Positions 1-6,206 are shown, counted from the first letter of the stretch. The stretch is 9,355 bases of DNA from JBBSVE01 sp038233815 (GCA_038233815.1 JBBSVE010000117.1:1-9355), one strand, 5' to 3'. Made by a program: numbers and translations. The notes: generated by a model from the sequence alone, not told the origin.

Positions 1-1053
1 CGAAGACCTTGAGCGGCAGGCCGCGCCAGAGCACCTGCTGGGCGGCGGTGGAATTGACCGTCACCGCAGAGCGCGCGTCGTTCAAAAGCCCCGCGAGCTT
101 GCCGCCGCGGACGAAATGCACCCGACCCGCCAGCCCATGCGCGTCCGAGATCTCGGCGATCAGGCGCGCCACCGGACCGCGCCCGTCCTCCAGCGGGTGG
201 GCCTTGAAGACGAGGTGGTGGTGTGGCGCGGCGCCGGCGGCAAACCCTGCGATCACGAGGTGGATGAACTCCGCCATCGAAGCGAAGGGGGAGTGCATCC
301 GGAAGCTCGCGTCATGGTCGAGCTGGAGGAGCACCAGATGATAGGGAAACCCGCCGTGCCGGATTCGAGCGGAGGCCAGCATCCGGTCCCAGCGGTGCAG
401 CGGCAAAAGCGCCAGACGCCGCAGATGGAGCCGCAGCTCCTGCCCCACGGTCAGCGCCCGGTGCGGGCGGTAGGCCGGGAACGCGCGAAAGCCCGCCAGG
501 ACGAACGCATGGTAGAGCGCACCCCAGACCATGTGCTGGCGCATGTCGCCCCAATGCGCCGGGCGTCCGGCAGGTCCATGTCCGACTGCGCGAGCGCGGT
601 CCGCATCGCCGCCACCGACAGATCCATCAGCCGTGAATGGCCGTTCGCGCCACCCCGCTCGTAGGTGACCCAGTGCGGGCGAAGATAGCCCTCCTCGAAC
701 ACATGGACGGTCAGCCCCGCCTCCCGCGCAATTCGCACGGCGACGGCATGGACAGGCCGCGTGTCGCCGTAGAGCACGAGGTCGGTGATCCGGTGCCGGG
801 CAATGATCGCGGTGAGGGTCGCGGGCCAGTCCTCCGGCGTGCCGTGAAAGGGCAGGAAACTCGGCGCATCGGGCCAGAACGCGCGGTCGCCGCGGTTGAA
901 GCCCACGCGCCAGACCTCTGCCCCGGACCGGCGGAGCATAAGGCCCAGGCGTCCGAAGAACGGCCCGTGCGGACCCTGCAACATCAGAAATCGCCGATCC
1001 TCGCCCGTCAGCCGCATGTCACCATCATCTACCCGCAGGGAATGCCGGACCAT
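1..1053 (-). pseudogene. KpsS/LipB-like capsular polysaccharide protein, frameshifted, 3' end outside window
   Basis: This resembles the Capsule_synth family (PF05159; KpsS/LipB), cytoplasmic proteins of capsule assembly; KpsS is known as a Kdo transferase that starts the capsule linker. Seen in the first frame (1053 to about 562, 164 residues): LMLQGPHGPFFGRLG (23-37), FNRGDRAFWP (52-61), VLYGDTRPVH (93-102) and FEEGYLRPHWVTYERGGANG (119-138), all typical of the family. That frame then turns into unrelated sequence and stops at 451. The family sequence resumes at once in the next frame with PAHWGDMRQH and stays open to the window edge, with FKAHPLEDG and VTVNSTAAQQVLWRGLPLKVF-like motifs. 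One base is missing, best placed in the C run at 561-563. This is either a real disruption or a homopolymer sequencing error. About 350 residues are visible, so only the last part is outside the window. The start is uncertain: ATG 1053 has no well-spaced ribosome site, and ATG 1017 is an alternative. Confidence 0.8.
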
Positions 1054-1090
1054 CCTGTGCCGGCGGACCTTTCAGATCCGTTAACCACCG

Positions 1091-1120
1091 GCGATAGCGG
1101 TCCCGGGCCGGGTCTTGCAA
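1091..1120 (-). promoter_or_regulatory. Possible promoter of the capsule gene
   Basis: Reading the minus strand, TTGCAA (1120-1115) is followed after 18 bp by TATCGC (1096-1091), giving a leader of about 30 nt to ATG 1053. The match to a sigma-70 promoter is modest. The TTGCAA is palindromic and could also serve the opposite promoter. Confidence 0.3.
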
Positions 1121-1143
1121 GCGATCCGTAGCGGGGCTACGCC
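1115..1143 (+). promoter_or_regulatory. Possible promoter of the riboflavin operon
   Basis: TTGCAA (1115-1120), a 17-bp spacer and TACGCC (1138-1143) lie just upstream of ribE and would give a leader of about 20 nt. The -35 is fair and the -10 weak. I see no FMN riboswitch-like sequence in the 115 bp between the capsule gene and ribE. Confidence 0.3.
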
Positions 1144-1168
1144 TTGGGCGAACGAAAGGGGCGCGCGC

Positions 1169-1768
1169 ATGTTCACGGGGATCGTCGGCGATATCGGGCG
1201 CATCCTGTCGGTGCGCGAGGATGGCGACCTGCGCCTCCGCATCGCCACGCGCTACGACATCGCGGGCATCGACATCGGCGCCTCGATCGCCTGCGACGGG
1301 GTGTGCCTCACCGTGATTGCTGTCGGGACCGACCCGGAGGGCTGGTTCGACGTTCAGGCCTCGGCGGAAACGGTGTCCGTAACCACCCTTGCCACGTGGG
1401 TCGAGGGGACGCGGATCAACCTCGAGCGGGCGCTGAAGGTGGGGGATGAACTGGGCGGGCACATCGTCTCCGGCCATGTCGACGGGCTGGCGGAGGTGTT
1501 GTCCTCCACGCCCGACGGGGGGAGCAGGCGGATCTCGTTCCGCGCGCCGGACGCGTTGGCGGGCTATATCGCGCCCAAGGGATCGGTCGCGCTCAACGGC
1601 ACCTCGCTCACTGTGAACGAGGTGGAGGGGGCGACCTTCGGCATCAACCTGATCCCCCATACGCAAGCGGTGACGACATGGGGAGGGGTCCGGCAGGGCG
1701 ACCGCGTGAACCTCGAGGTCGACACGATGGCGCGCTACGTCGCACGGCTCCGGGACTGGGGGCGGTGA
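1169..1768 (+). CDS. ribE: Riboflavin synthase (alpha-type)
   Basis: The last enzyme of riboflavin synthesis: it dismutates two 6,7-dimethyl-8-ribityllumazines into riboflavin and the pyrimidine substrate of RibH. The 199-residue protein has the expected length and the diagnostic N-terminus MFTGIV. Two tandem lumazine-binding barrels are visible as an internal repeat: SIACDGVCLTV (39-49) in the first and SVALNGTSLTV (139-149) in the second. GGHIVSGHVDG (96-106), NLIPHTQAVTTW (160-171) and NLEVDTMARYVARL (181-194) are also family signatures. ATG 1169 is chosen because GAAAGGG lies 8 bases upstream and MFTGIV is the universal start; an upstream in-frame TTG at 1115 would add 18 unsupported residues. 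The stop overlaps the next gene's GTG start (GTGA), suggesting translational coupling. First gene of the rib-nusB operon. Confidence 0.97.
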   Translation: MFTGIVGDIGRILSVREDGDLRLRIATRYDIAGIDIGASIACDGVCLTVIAVGTDPEGWFDVQASAETVSVTTLATWVEGTRINLERALKVGDELGGHIVSGHVDGLAEVLSSTPDGGSRRISFRAPDALAGYIAPKGSVALNGTSLTVNEVEGATFGINLIPHTQAVTTWGGVRQGDRVNLEVDTMARYVARLRDWGR

Positions 1769-2301
1769 TCGGCCCCGGCCACAACCGTGGGCCCTTGAGC
1801 GATCCGGGCCTCGCGTGGCGCGCCCACTGCTGGAGCCATGCGCGCCGCGCCCTGCTGCCGCATCTGCCGGTGGAGGTGCTGCGTGGCAGATTGCGGCGGG
1901 CGGGGGAACTGGGGCTCGACTATTCGACCTATGCGGGGATCCGGGCCACCACCGGGCATGATGTGATCGCTGTCCTCTTCTCCTCCAACGCGTTGCAGGC
2001 GCCCTCCATCCCGAAGGCCCGGTCCGACCGGGCGCACGCGGTCAAGGCGCTGCGCCTCGGTCTGGCGAGCGCGCCGCTGCGGCCTTGCGACTTGGCGGAC
2101 GTCGTGGATGAGGCTCATCCCGCACCCGCCCACCTCGCGCGCTTTGCGGCGCAGCGGGCGGCGGTCCGGGTCGCGCTGCGCCGCGTGCCCGCCGATCAGG
2201 CCCTGCTGATCGGCGCATTCGCGCTGGAGCGGGAGTGGTGTGCCGCCGCCGGTCTGGGCGCCTATCTCGACGCTGCGCGGTATTTTGCGCCGCGTCCCTG
2301 A
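1765..2301 (+). CDS. Unknown protein embedded in the riboflavin operon
   Basis: I do not recognise a named family. The frame gives 178 residues from GTG 1765, which overlaps the ribE stop as GTGA and has a G-rich ribosome site (CTGGGGG) just before it. Longer starts back to 1678 would lie inside ribE and are rejected. The protein begins IGPGHNRGP, is rich in Arg, Ala and Leu, has no signal peptide or membrane helix, and looks soluble and mostly helical. The most conserved-looking stretch is GLDYSTYAGIRATTGHDVIAV followed by LFSSNALQ (50-78). A second block is LIGAFALEREWCAAAGLGAYL (148-168). Its tight coupling between ribE and ribB suggests a role tied to flavin synthesis or simply co-expression. 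No catalytic motif is clear, so no function is assigned. Confidence 0.8.
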   Translation: MIGPGHNRGPLSDPGLAWRAHCWSHARRALLPHLPVEVLRGRLRRAGELGLDYSTYAGIRATTGHDVIAVLFSSNALQAPSIPKARSDRAHAVKALRLGLASAPLRPCDLADVVDEAHPAPAHLARFAAQRAAVRVALRRVPADQALLIGAFALEREWCAAAGLGAYLDAARYFAPRP

Positions 2302-2379
2302 CCCGCGCCCGGACCTGAACCTGCTCTGGCCTTCGCCCCGCAATGTGGGTAAGGGCAGGACGATACGCATGAGGCCCCG

Positions 2380-3477
2380 ATGACAACCGAATATTCCGAC
2401 GCCATCTCCTCGGTCGAGGAGATCATCGCCGATGCCAAGGCCGGTCGCATGTTCATCCTCGTCGATCACGAGGACCGCGAGAACGAGGGCGATCTGGTGA
2501 TCCCGGCCCAGATGTGCGACGCGGCTGCGGTCAATTTCATGGCGACACACGGGCGCGGGCTGATCTGTCTCGCGCTCACCAACGCGCGGATCGACGCGCT
2601 GGGCCTTACGCTGATGAGCCCGCGCAACTCGTCCCGCCACGAGACGGCCTTCACGCTCTCGATCGAGGCGCGTGACGGTGTCACCACCGGCATTTCCGCG
2701 CACGACCGGGCGCTGACGGTCGCGGTGGCGGTGGACGACAGCAAGGGCCCGCAGGATATCGCGACACCGGGCCATGTCTTTCCGCTGCGCGCGCGCGACG
2801 GCGGCGTGCTGGTGCGCGCGGGCCATACGGAGGCGGCGGTGGATGTGAGTCGTCTGGCGGGGCTCAACCCCTCCGGCGTGATCTGCGAGATCATGAATGA
2901 GGACGGCTCGATGGCGCGGCTGCCCGATCTGGTGGCCTTCGCGCAGCGGCATGCGCTCAAGATCGGCACCATCTCGGACCTGATCGCCTATCGCCGCCGC
3001 CACGATAACCTCGTGCGGCCCGGTGCCGACCGCACCGTGACGTCTGAGTTCGGCGGCGACTGGACGATGCGGATCTATACCGACGAGGCCGAGGGGGCGG
3101 AGCATGTCGTCCTCATCAAAGGCGACGTATCGGGGGAGGCCCCGGTGCCGGTGCGGATGCACACGATGGACCCGCTGCTCGATGTCGTGGGCCTCGGCTC
3201 CGCCGGCCGGACGGCGGAGTTCGGCGACGCCATGCGTCTGATCGCGGCGGAAGGGCGGGGCGTGCTTGTCCTGCTGCGCGATCTCCATTCCAAGATGGTG
3301 TCGGACGCCGAGATCTCGCCCCAGACGCTGCGGCAATACGGGCTCGGCGCGCAGATCCTGTCGTCGCTGGGGCTGAAGGATCTGATCCTGCTCACCAACT
3401 CGCCGCGCCCCAAGGTCGTGGGGCTGGAGGCTTACGGCCTCTCCATCGTCGGCACCCGCTCCATCCCGAAAGGCTGA
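2380..3477 (+). CDS. ribB: 3,4-dihydroxy-2-butanone 4-phosphate synthase with degenerate GTP cyclohydrolase II-like domain (RibBX type)
   Basis: Makes 3,4-dihydroxy-2-butanone 4-phosphate and formate from ribulose 5-phosphate, supplying the four-carbon unit for lumazine. The N-terminal RibB domain (about 1-208) carries the metal/substrate motif DHEDRENEGDL (29-39), HGRGLIC (57-63), TGISAHDRA (103-111), GHVFPLRA (131-138), GHTEAAVD (148-155) and GVICEIMNEDGSMAR (166-180). The C-terminal 160 residues resemble GTP cyclohydrolase II (RibA) in fold and ending (GAQILSSLGLKDLILLTNSP, YGLSIVGTR). However, the expected zinc-binding Cys-x10-Cys-x-Cys stretch reads HTMDPLLDVVGLGSAG (261-276), with no cysteine, and the catalytic EGRGIGL-type segment is absent. 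This matches the RibBX variant known from Proteobacteria, so GTP cyclohydrolase II must be encoded elsewhere. ATG 2380 has GAGG five bases upstream. It starts 78 bp after the previous gene; no riboswitch is seen in that gap. Confidence 0.96.
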   Translation: MTTEYSDAISSVEEIIADAKAGRMFILVDHEDRENEGDLVIPAQMCDAAAVNFMATHGRGLICLALTNARIDALGLTLMSPRNSSRHETAFTLSIEARDGVTTGISAHDRALTVAVAVDDSKGPQDIATPGHVFPLRARDGGVLVRAGHTEAAVDVSRLAGLNPSGVICEIMNEDGSMARLPDLVAFAQRHALKIGTISDLIAYRRRHDNLVRPGADRTVTSEFGGDWTMRIYTDEAEGAEHVVLIKGDVSGEAPVPVRMHTMDPLLDVVGLGSAGRTAEFGDAMRLIAAEGRGVLVLLRDLHSKMVSDAEISPQTLRQYGLGAQILSSLGLKDLILLTNSPRPKVVGLEAYGLSIVGTRSIPKG

Positions 3478-3483
3478 AAACCC

Positions 3484-4002
3484 ATGGCCGGATCCGAAGA
3501 CCAGTCCCTCCCCCTGCCCACGTTCGAGAAGCCGGTGAAGCTGCTGATCGTGGTGGCGCCCTACTACCACGCCATCGCGGCACATCTCGTCGCCGGGGCG
3601 GAGGCCACGGCGAAGGCGGCGGGCGCCACTTGGGACGTGATCGAGGTTCCGGGCGCGCTGGAGGTTCCCATGGCCATCGCAATGGCGGAGCGGCAGTCGA
3701 ACTACGACGGCTACGCAGCACTCGGCTGCGTGATCCGGGGCGAGACGTCGCATTACGACACGGTATGCAACGATTCGAGCCGCGCGTTGAGCCTTCTGGG
3801 CCTGCAGGGCGCCTGTATCGGTAACGGCATCCTGACGGTGGAGACGATGGCGCAGGCCGAGGTCCGGGCCGATCCTGCGGGCCAGAACAAAGGCGGCGGG
3901 GCGGCGGCGGCGGCGCTGCATCTGATCGCGCTGTCGCGCAGATGGGCGAGTGCGCGTAAGGGCATCGGCTTTCGCGCGCCCGAGGATTCGTTTCGCGCAT
4001 GA
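3484..4002 (+). CDS. ribH: 6,7-dimethyl-8-ribityllumazine synthase
   Basis: Condenses 5-amino-6-ribitylamino-uracil with dihydroxybutanone phosphate to give lumazine, the substrate of RibE. The 172-residue protein shows the family layout: KLLIVVAPYYHAIAAHL (19-35) where the aromatic pocket residue sits, VPGALEVPMAI (55-65), GCVIRGETSHYDTVCND (81-97) with the catalytic histidine at 90, and GNGILTVETMAQAEVRAD (113-130) with the phosphate-binding arginine at 128, then NKGGGAAAAAL (135-145). The first 17 residues and the basic tail after 150 lie outside the core. The ATG is 6 bp after the ribB stop; the Shine-Dalgarno match (AAGG in the ribB 3' end) is a little distant. Its stop overlaps the nusB start as ATGA. 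Confidence 0.96.
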   Translation: MAGSEDQSLPLPTFEKPVKLLIVVAPYYHAIAAHLVAGAEATAKAAGATWDVIEVPGALEVPMAIAMAERQSNYDGYAALGCVIRGETSHYDTVCNDSSRALSLLGLQGACIGNGILTVETMAQAEVRADPAGQNKGGGAAAAALHLIALSRRWASARKGIGFRAPEDSFRA

Positions 4003-4493
4003 CCGATCCTGAGACCGCCCCCAAACCGGCCCGAAAGCCCGACCGCCGGCAGATGCGTTCCGCGTCGCGGCTCTATGCCGTGCAGGCGCTCTTCCAAATG
4101 GAACGCTCCGGTCAGACCGTGGAGGCGGTGCAACGCGAGTTCGAGACGCACCGCTTTGGCGCCGTCTATGACGGGGCGGAGATGGCCGAGGGCGACGTCG
4201 ACCATTTCCGCGCGCTGCTGGAGCATGCGGTGAACTGGCAGGCACGGATCGACCAGATGACCGACCGCGCGCTGGTCGCCGCCTGGCCCATCGACCGGAT
4301 CGATCCGGTGCTGCGCGCCCTCTTCCGCGCAGCGGGCGGCGAGATCACGCAAATGACGACCCCGCCCAAGGTCGCGATCACCGAGTTCGTCGATGTGGCG
4401 AAAGCCTTCTTTCCCGACGGCAAAGAGCCGAAGTTCGTCAACGCCGTGCTCGACCACATGGCGCGCGAGGCCAAGCCCGAGGCATTCGCCTGA
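3999..4493 (+). CDS. nusB: Transcription antitermination factor NusB
   Basis: NusB binds boxA RNA with NusE (S10) and helps RNA polymerase read through ribosomal RNA operons. The 164-residue protein begins with a basic tail (PKPARKPDRRQMRSASR, 8-24) typical of the RNA-binding end, then the helix SRLYAVQALFQMERSG (23-38). The conserved core follows: DHFRALLEHAVNWQARID (68-85), WPIDRIDPVLRALFRAAGGEI (96-116), and the C-terminal signature PPKVAITEFVDVAKAFFPDGKEPKFVNAVLDHMA (122-155). ATG 3999 overlaps the ribH stop (ATGA), implying translational coupling. A ribH-nusB pairing is a widespread arrangement. It is the last gene of the operon; the probable terminator lies about 200 bp downstream. Confidence 0.96.
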   Translation: MTDPETAPKPARKPDRRQMRSASRLYAVQALFQMERSGQTVEAVQREFETHRFGAVYDGAEMAEGDVDHFRALLEHAVNWQARIDQMTDRALVAAWPIDRIDPVLRALFRAAGGEITQMTTPPKVAITEFVDVAKAFFPDGKEPKFVNAVLDHMAREAKPEAFA

Positions 4494-4697
4494 TCCGGCG
4501 CGGCGGAGGCGACGTGGATGGCAGGGCTTGGCACCGGCGAGATTTTCGGAATCAGAGGACGCTGGCCAGAAAGCTGACGCGGCAGGCAACGGAAGCGACC
4601 GCAGTGCACGGACCGGACACGCCCGGACCGATGGTCGATCCTGCTTTGTGTTGAGCGGCACATACGCCCGACACCAGCGCAGAGCGTGACAGAAGCG

Positions 4698-4725
4698 CGC
4701 CGCCAACAATAGTGCGGCGGTTTTT
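4698..4725 (+). terminator. Probable intrinsic terminator of the riboflavin-nusB operon
   Basis: CCGCC (4700-4704) pairs with GGCGG (4716-4720) directly before TTTTT (4721-4725). An alternative 6-bp pairing is CGCCGC (4698-4703) with GCGGCG (4714-4719). The stem is short and the loop 10-11 nt, so strength is moderate. It reads in the plus direction only, which fits termination of the rib-nusB transcript with a 3' tail of about 230 nt. Confidence 0.5.
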
Positions 4726-5299
4726 GCGTCAGGGAGAATGGCGATAAAAAGAACGATCGGGACCGCACGCGCCGGAATGGCGTTGGTGGTTTTGCAGGAG
4801 TGCTCCGCTCAGCAAGCCGGAGAGATGGCTGGGGACTGTAACGTGGGGACGACGAAACTGGCGGCCAAGGGTGTTGCTGGCGCGGGCAAGCTGGCCGGCC
4901 GTCGGTGCGGGCCGCATGGCGGTTGGACGCAGCGGCGCCCGGGCAAGAGGCCCTCGCCCGCGGAACGCGGACTTGCACGAAAGCGGTGGGGACCAACTTC
5001 GCGGCACCGATGACGCGATCGGGACAATACGATTGCCCGGCAAAGTGATCATTCGGCGCGGGATCTGCCTCGCGCCCATGACGCTGTCGTCTGCAGGTCG
5101 GGCGACAATGGCAACCACCGCAGCGACCGTGTCGGCGGAGATTTTCCCGAGAGCCTGAGTTTTCAGGTGGTCGCCAGATACCAGAGCCTGAGCCCTGGCA
5201 GAGCCAGCTCCCTCGGAGATGCTTATCGGCCACTGGAAAAAAGCCGATCACGTGAGGAGCAGTGGTTGCCAAGGAGCAAGATAGGACGGTGCGGGGCCT

Positions 5300-5338
5300 C
5301 GTGCAAGAGCGGCCACGCATGCCGCACCGCCTTGCACG
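5300..5338. repeat. Nested inverted repeat overlapping the mmcB -35 region
   Basis: CGTGCAAG (5300-5307) pairs perfectly with CTTGCACG (5331-5338). Inside it, GCGGC (5309-5313) pairs with GCCGC (5321-5325) around a 7-nt loop, with a 1-nt and 5-nt asymmetric bulge between the stems. No T-run follows, so it is unlikely to be a plus-strand terminator. The right arm contains the candidate -35 of mmcB (TTGCAC, 5332-5337). Confidence 0.5.
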
Positions 5339-5360
5339 CTGTTCATCCTTCGTTCATCCT
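5332..5360 (+). promoter_or_regulatory. Candidate mmcB promoter enclosing the SOS box
   Basis: TTGCAC (5332-5337), a 17-bp spacer and CATCCT (5355-5360) form a weak sigma-70-like promoter with a leader of roughly 22 nt before ATG 5390. The SOS box occupies most of the spacer, where bound LexA would block RNA polymerase. Confidence 0.4.
5341..5355 (+). promoter_or_regulatory. LexA (SOS) box, GTTC-N7-GTTC
   Basis: GTTC at 5341-5344 and GTTC at 5352-5355, separated by exactly 7 bases, match the direct-repeat LexA operator known from alphaproteobacteria such as Rhodobacter and Caulobacter. It lies 34 bp upstream of an mmcB homologue, a gene reported as SOS-regulated in Caulobacter, so the context supports it strongly. 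Confidence 0.8.
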
Positions 5361-5389
5361 GTGGGCCGCACCCCACCGATGAGCCCGCC

Positions 5390-5884
5390 ATGCCCCGCCC
5401 TGCAATCGCGCCTGCCCCCAGCGACGCCGATCCCGCAAGCCCCCGGCGTCTGACCCCGGGCCAGCGCCTTGCGCGGGGCGTTTGCCGACACCTCCTGACC
5501 CTCGGCTTTTCCACGGTGGAGGAGCTGGTGCCCGCACCCGGTCTTCGGGTCGACGTGATGGCGCTCGGTCCGAAGGGGGAGGTCTGGGTCGTCGAGTGCA
5601 AATCCTCGCGCGCGGATTTCATGTCGGACCGGAAGTGGCAGGGCTATCTCGACTGGTGCGACCGGTTCTTCTGGGCGGTTGACGGGGAGTTTCCGACCGA
5701 TCTGCTGCCCGAGGGCACCGGCCTCTTGATCGGCGACGCTTACGACGCCGAGGTGATCCGCATGCCACCCGAGGCGCGGCTCGCCGGGGCGCGGCGGTCG
5801 GTGGTGCTGCGGACCTTCGCGCGCACCGCAGCCCTGCGGTTGCAGGCCGCGCGCGATCCGGGGCTATTCAGTCCGGGTGCCTGA
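5390..5884 (+). CDS. mmcB: MmcB family DNA repair protein (PD-(D/E)XK nuclease fold)
   Basis: A homologue of Caulobacter MmcB, a putative nuclease-fold protein that contributes to mitomycin C resistance as part of the SOS response. The 164-residue protein has a disordered Pro/Ala-rich start (1-22) followed by one compact domain. The nuclease signature is visible as RVDVMALGPKGEVWVVECKSS (53-73): Asp55, then Glu69-x-Lys71 on the next strand, the classic D...ExK metal site. RADFMSDRKWQGYLDWCDRFFWAV (74-97) and LLPEGTGLLIGDAYDAEVIR (105-124) are typical of this family. ATG 5390 follows a weak GATGAG ribosome site. The LexA-type box in the promoter predicts induction by DNA damage. It is a single-gene unit, convergent with the next gene with only 6 bp between the stops. 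Confidence 0.92.
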   Translation: MPRPAIAPAPSDADPASPRRLTPGQRLARGVCRHLLTLGFSTVEELVPAPGLRVDVMALGPKGEVWVVECKSSRADFMSDRKWQGYLDWCDRFFWAVDGEFPTDLLPEGTGLLIGDAYDAEVIRMPPEARLAGARRSVVLRTFARTAALRLQAARDPGLFSPGA

Positions 5885-5890
5885 CGGGGA

Positions 5891-6094
5891 TCAGCGGCGC
5901 TTGCCGGACGGTTTCACGGCGCGCGCCTGTTTGGCAGCGGCGCGCAACTCCTCCGCGATCTCATCGGCCTCCTCGGGGTCGAAGTCGAGCGGCAGGTCCA
6001 CGCCGTCGCCCGCGATATAGATCCGCACCATGCCAAGGTCGGTCGGCCCGATCTGGAGGTTGGCGGCCACGTCGCTTTGCTTGTCGATGCCCAT
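5891..6094 (-). CDS. Small DUF6324-type protein
   Basis: A 67-residue protein of unknown function that I recall as the DUF6324 family of alphaproteobacteria; that name is from memory and should be checked. The N-terminal half, SDVAANLQIGPTDLGMVRIYIAGDGVDLPL (7-36), looks like short beta strands. It is followed by an acidic amphipathic helix, DFDPEEADEIAEELRAAAKQAR (37-58), and a basic tail ending in GKRR. No signal peptide or membrane segment is present, so it should be cytoplasmic. A strong ribosome site (AGGGGAG on the minus strand, 6101-6107) lies 6 bases before the ATG, which fixes the start. It is convergent with mmcB and divergent from tRNA-His. It has its own candidate promoter, so it is a stand-alone gene. 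Confidence 0.85.
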   Translation of the reverse strand: MGIDKQSDVAANLQIGPTDLGMVRIYIAGDGVDLPLDFDPEEADEIAEELRAAAKQARAVKPSGKRR

Positions 6095-6123
6095 TGTCCG
6101 CTCCCCTGTGCCCTGACCCCACC

Positions 6124-6152
6124 GGAATAGACCCGGCCCGCCACGCTGACAA
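6124..6152 (-). promoter_or_regulatory. Candidate promoter of the DUF6324-type gene
   Basis: On the minus strand TTGTCA (6152-6147), a 17-bp spacer and TATTCC (6129-6124) give a leader of about 22 nt to ATG 6094. The -35 directly abuts the left arm of the inverted repeat at 6153. Confidence 0.45.
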
Positions 6153-6190
6153 GCGGGCGGCGGGGTCTTGCATTGCCCCCCGCCGCCCGC
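6153..6190. repeat. Perfect 13-bp GC-rich inverted repeat between divergent promoters
   Basis: GCGGGCGGCGGGG (6153-6165) is the exact reverse complement of CCCCGCCGCCCGC (6178-6190), with a 12-nt loop TCTTGCATTGCC. The loop contains the candidate tRNA-His -35, and the right arm ends against its -10. A third copy of the arm core, GCCCGC at 6136-6141, could pair alternatively with 6153-6158. No T-run follows on either strand. Confidence 0.8.
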
Positions 6191-6196
6191 TAGATC
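6168..6196 (+). promoter_or_regulatory. Candidate promoter of tRNA-His
   Basis: TTGCAT (6168-6173), a 17-bp spacer and TAGATC (6191-6196) would start transcription a few bases before the mature tRNA at 6207. That short 5' leader fits a tRNA promoter. The -10 match is partial. Confidence 0.4.
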
Positions 6197-6206
6197 ACCG
6201 ACACGT

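Larger units (their letters stand above)
4494..5389. other. About 900 bp without a convincing gene
   Basis: No reading frame on either strand looks like a protein I recognise. Open frames here, including long minus-strand ones, have Arg/Pro/Ser/Cys-rich, low-complexity translations typical of GC-rich noncoding DNA. Visible elements are a probable terminator (4698-4725), a 10-bp direct repeat AGAGCCTGAG (5150-5159 and 5183-5192), a small hairpin CCTGA/TCAGG (5154-5167), a longer nested hairpin (5300-5338), and the SOS-type promoter of the next gene. It could hold a small RNA, decayed coding DNA or an unrecognised small gene. Confidence 0.6.

Noticed and set aside
1081..1086. TTAACC as a CtrA site
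   Set aside because: Only one half-site is present; the second TTAA at the required 7-base spacing is missing.
1054..2379. FMN riboswitch before ribE or ribB
   Set aside because: Neither the 115-bp nor the 78-bp leader shows the conserved segments expected of an FMN riboswitch.
1735..4245. 836-codon open frame on the minus strand opposite the rib genes
   Set aside because: Entirely antisense to four well-supported genes, with His/Arg/Asp-rich composition typical of a shadow frame.
4738..5158. Plus-strand fragments faintly like a cysteine hydrolase (isochorismatase-like): MALVVLQEC near 4777-4803 and IIRRGICLAPMT near 5048-5086
   Set aside because: Order and spacing are suggestive, but the pieces are in different frames and the sequence between them shows nothing recognisable. 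Too weak to call a pseudogene without a search.
5225..5248. ATCGGC/GCCGAT inverted repeat with an A-run in its loop as a minus-strand terminator
   Set aside because: On the minus strand the T-run falls inside the loop rather than after the stem, so it lacks terminator geometry, and no minus-strand gene ends there.
4166..5320. 384-codon open frame on the minus strand
   Set aside because: It overlaps nusB antisense, and its translation is Arg/Ser/Pro/Cys-rich with no motif. It is an artefact of high GC.
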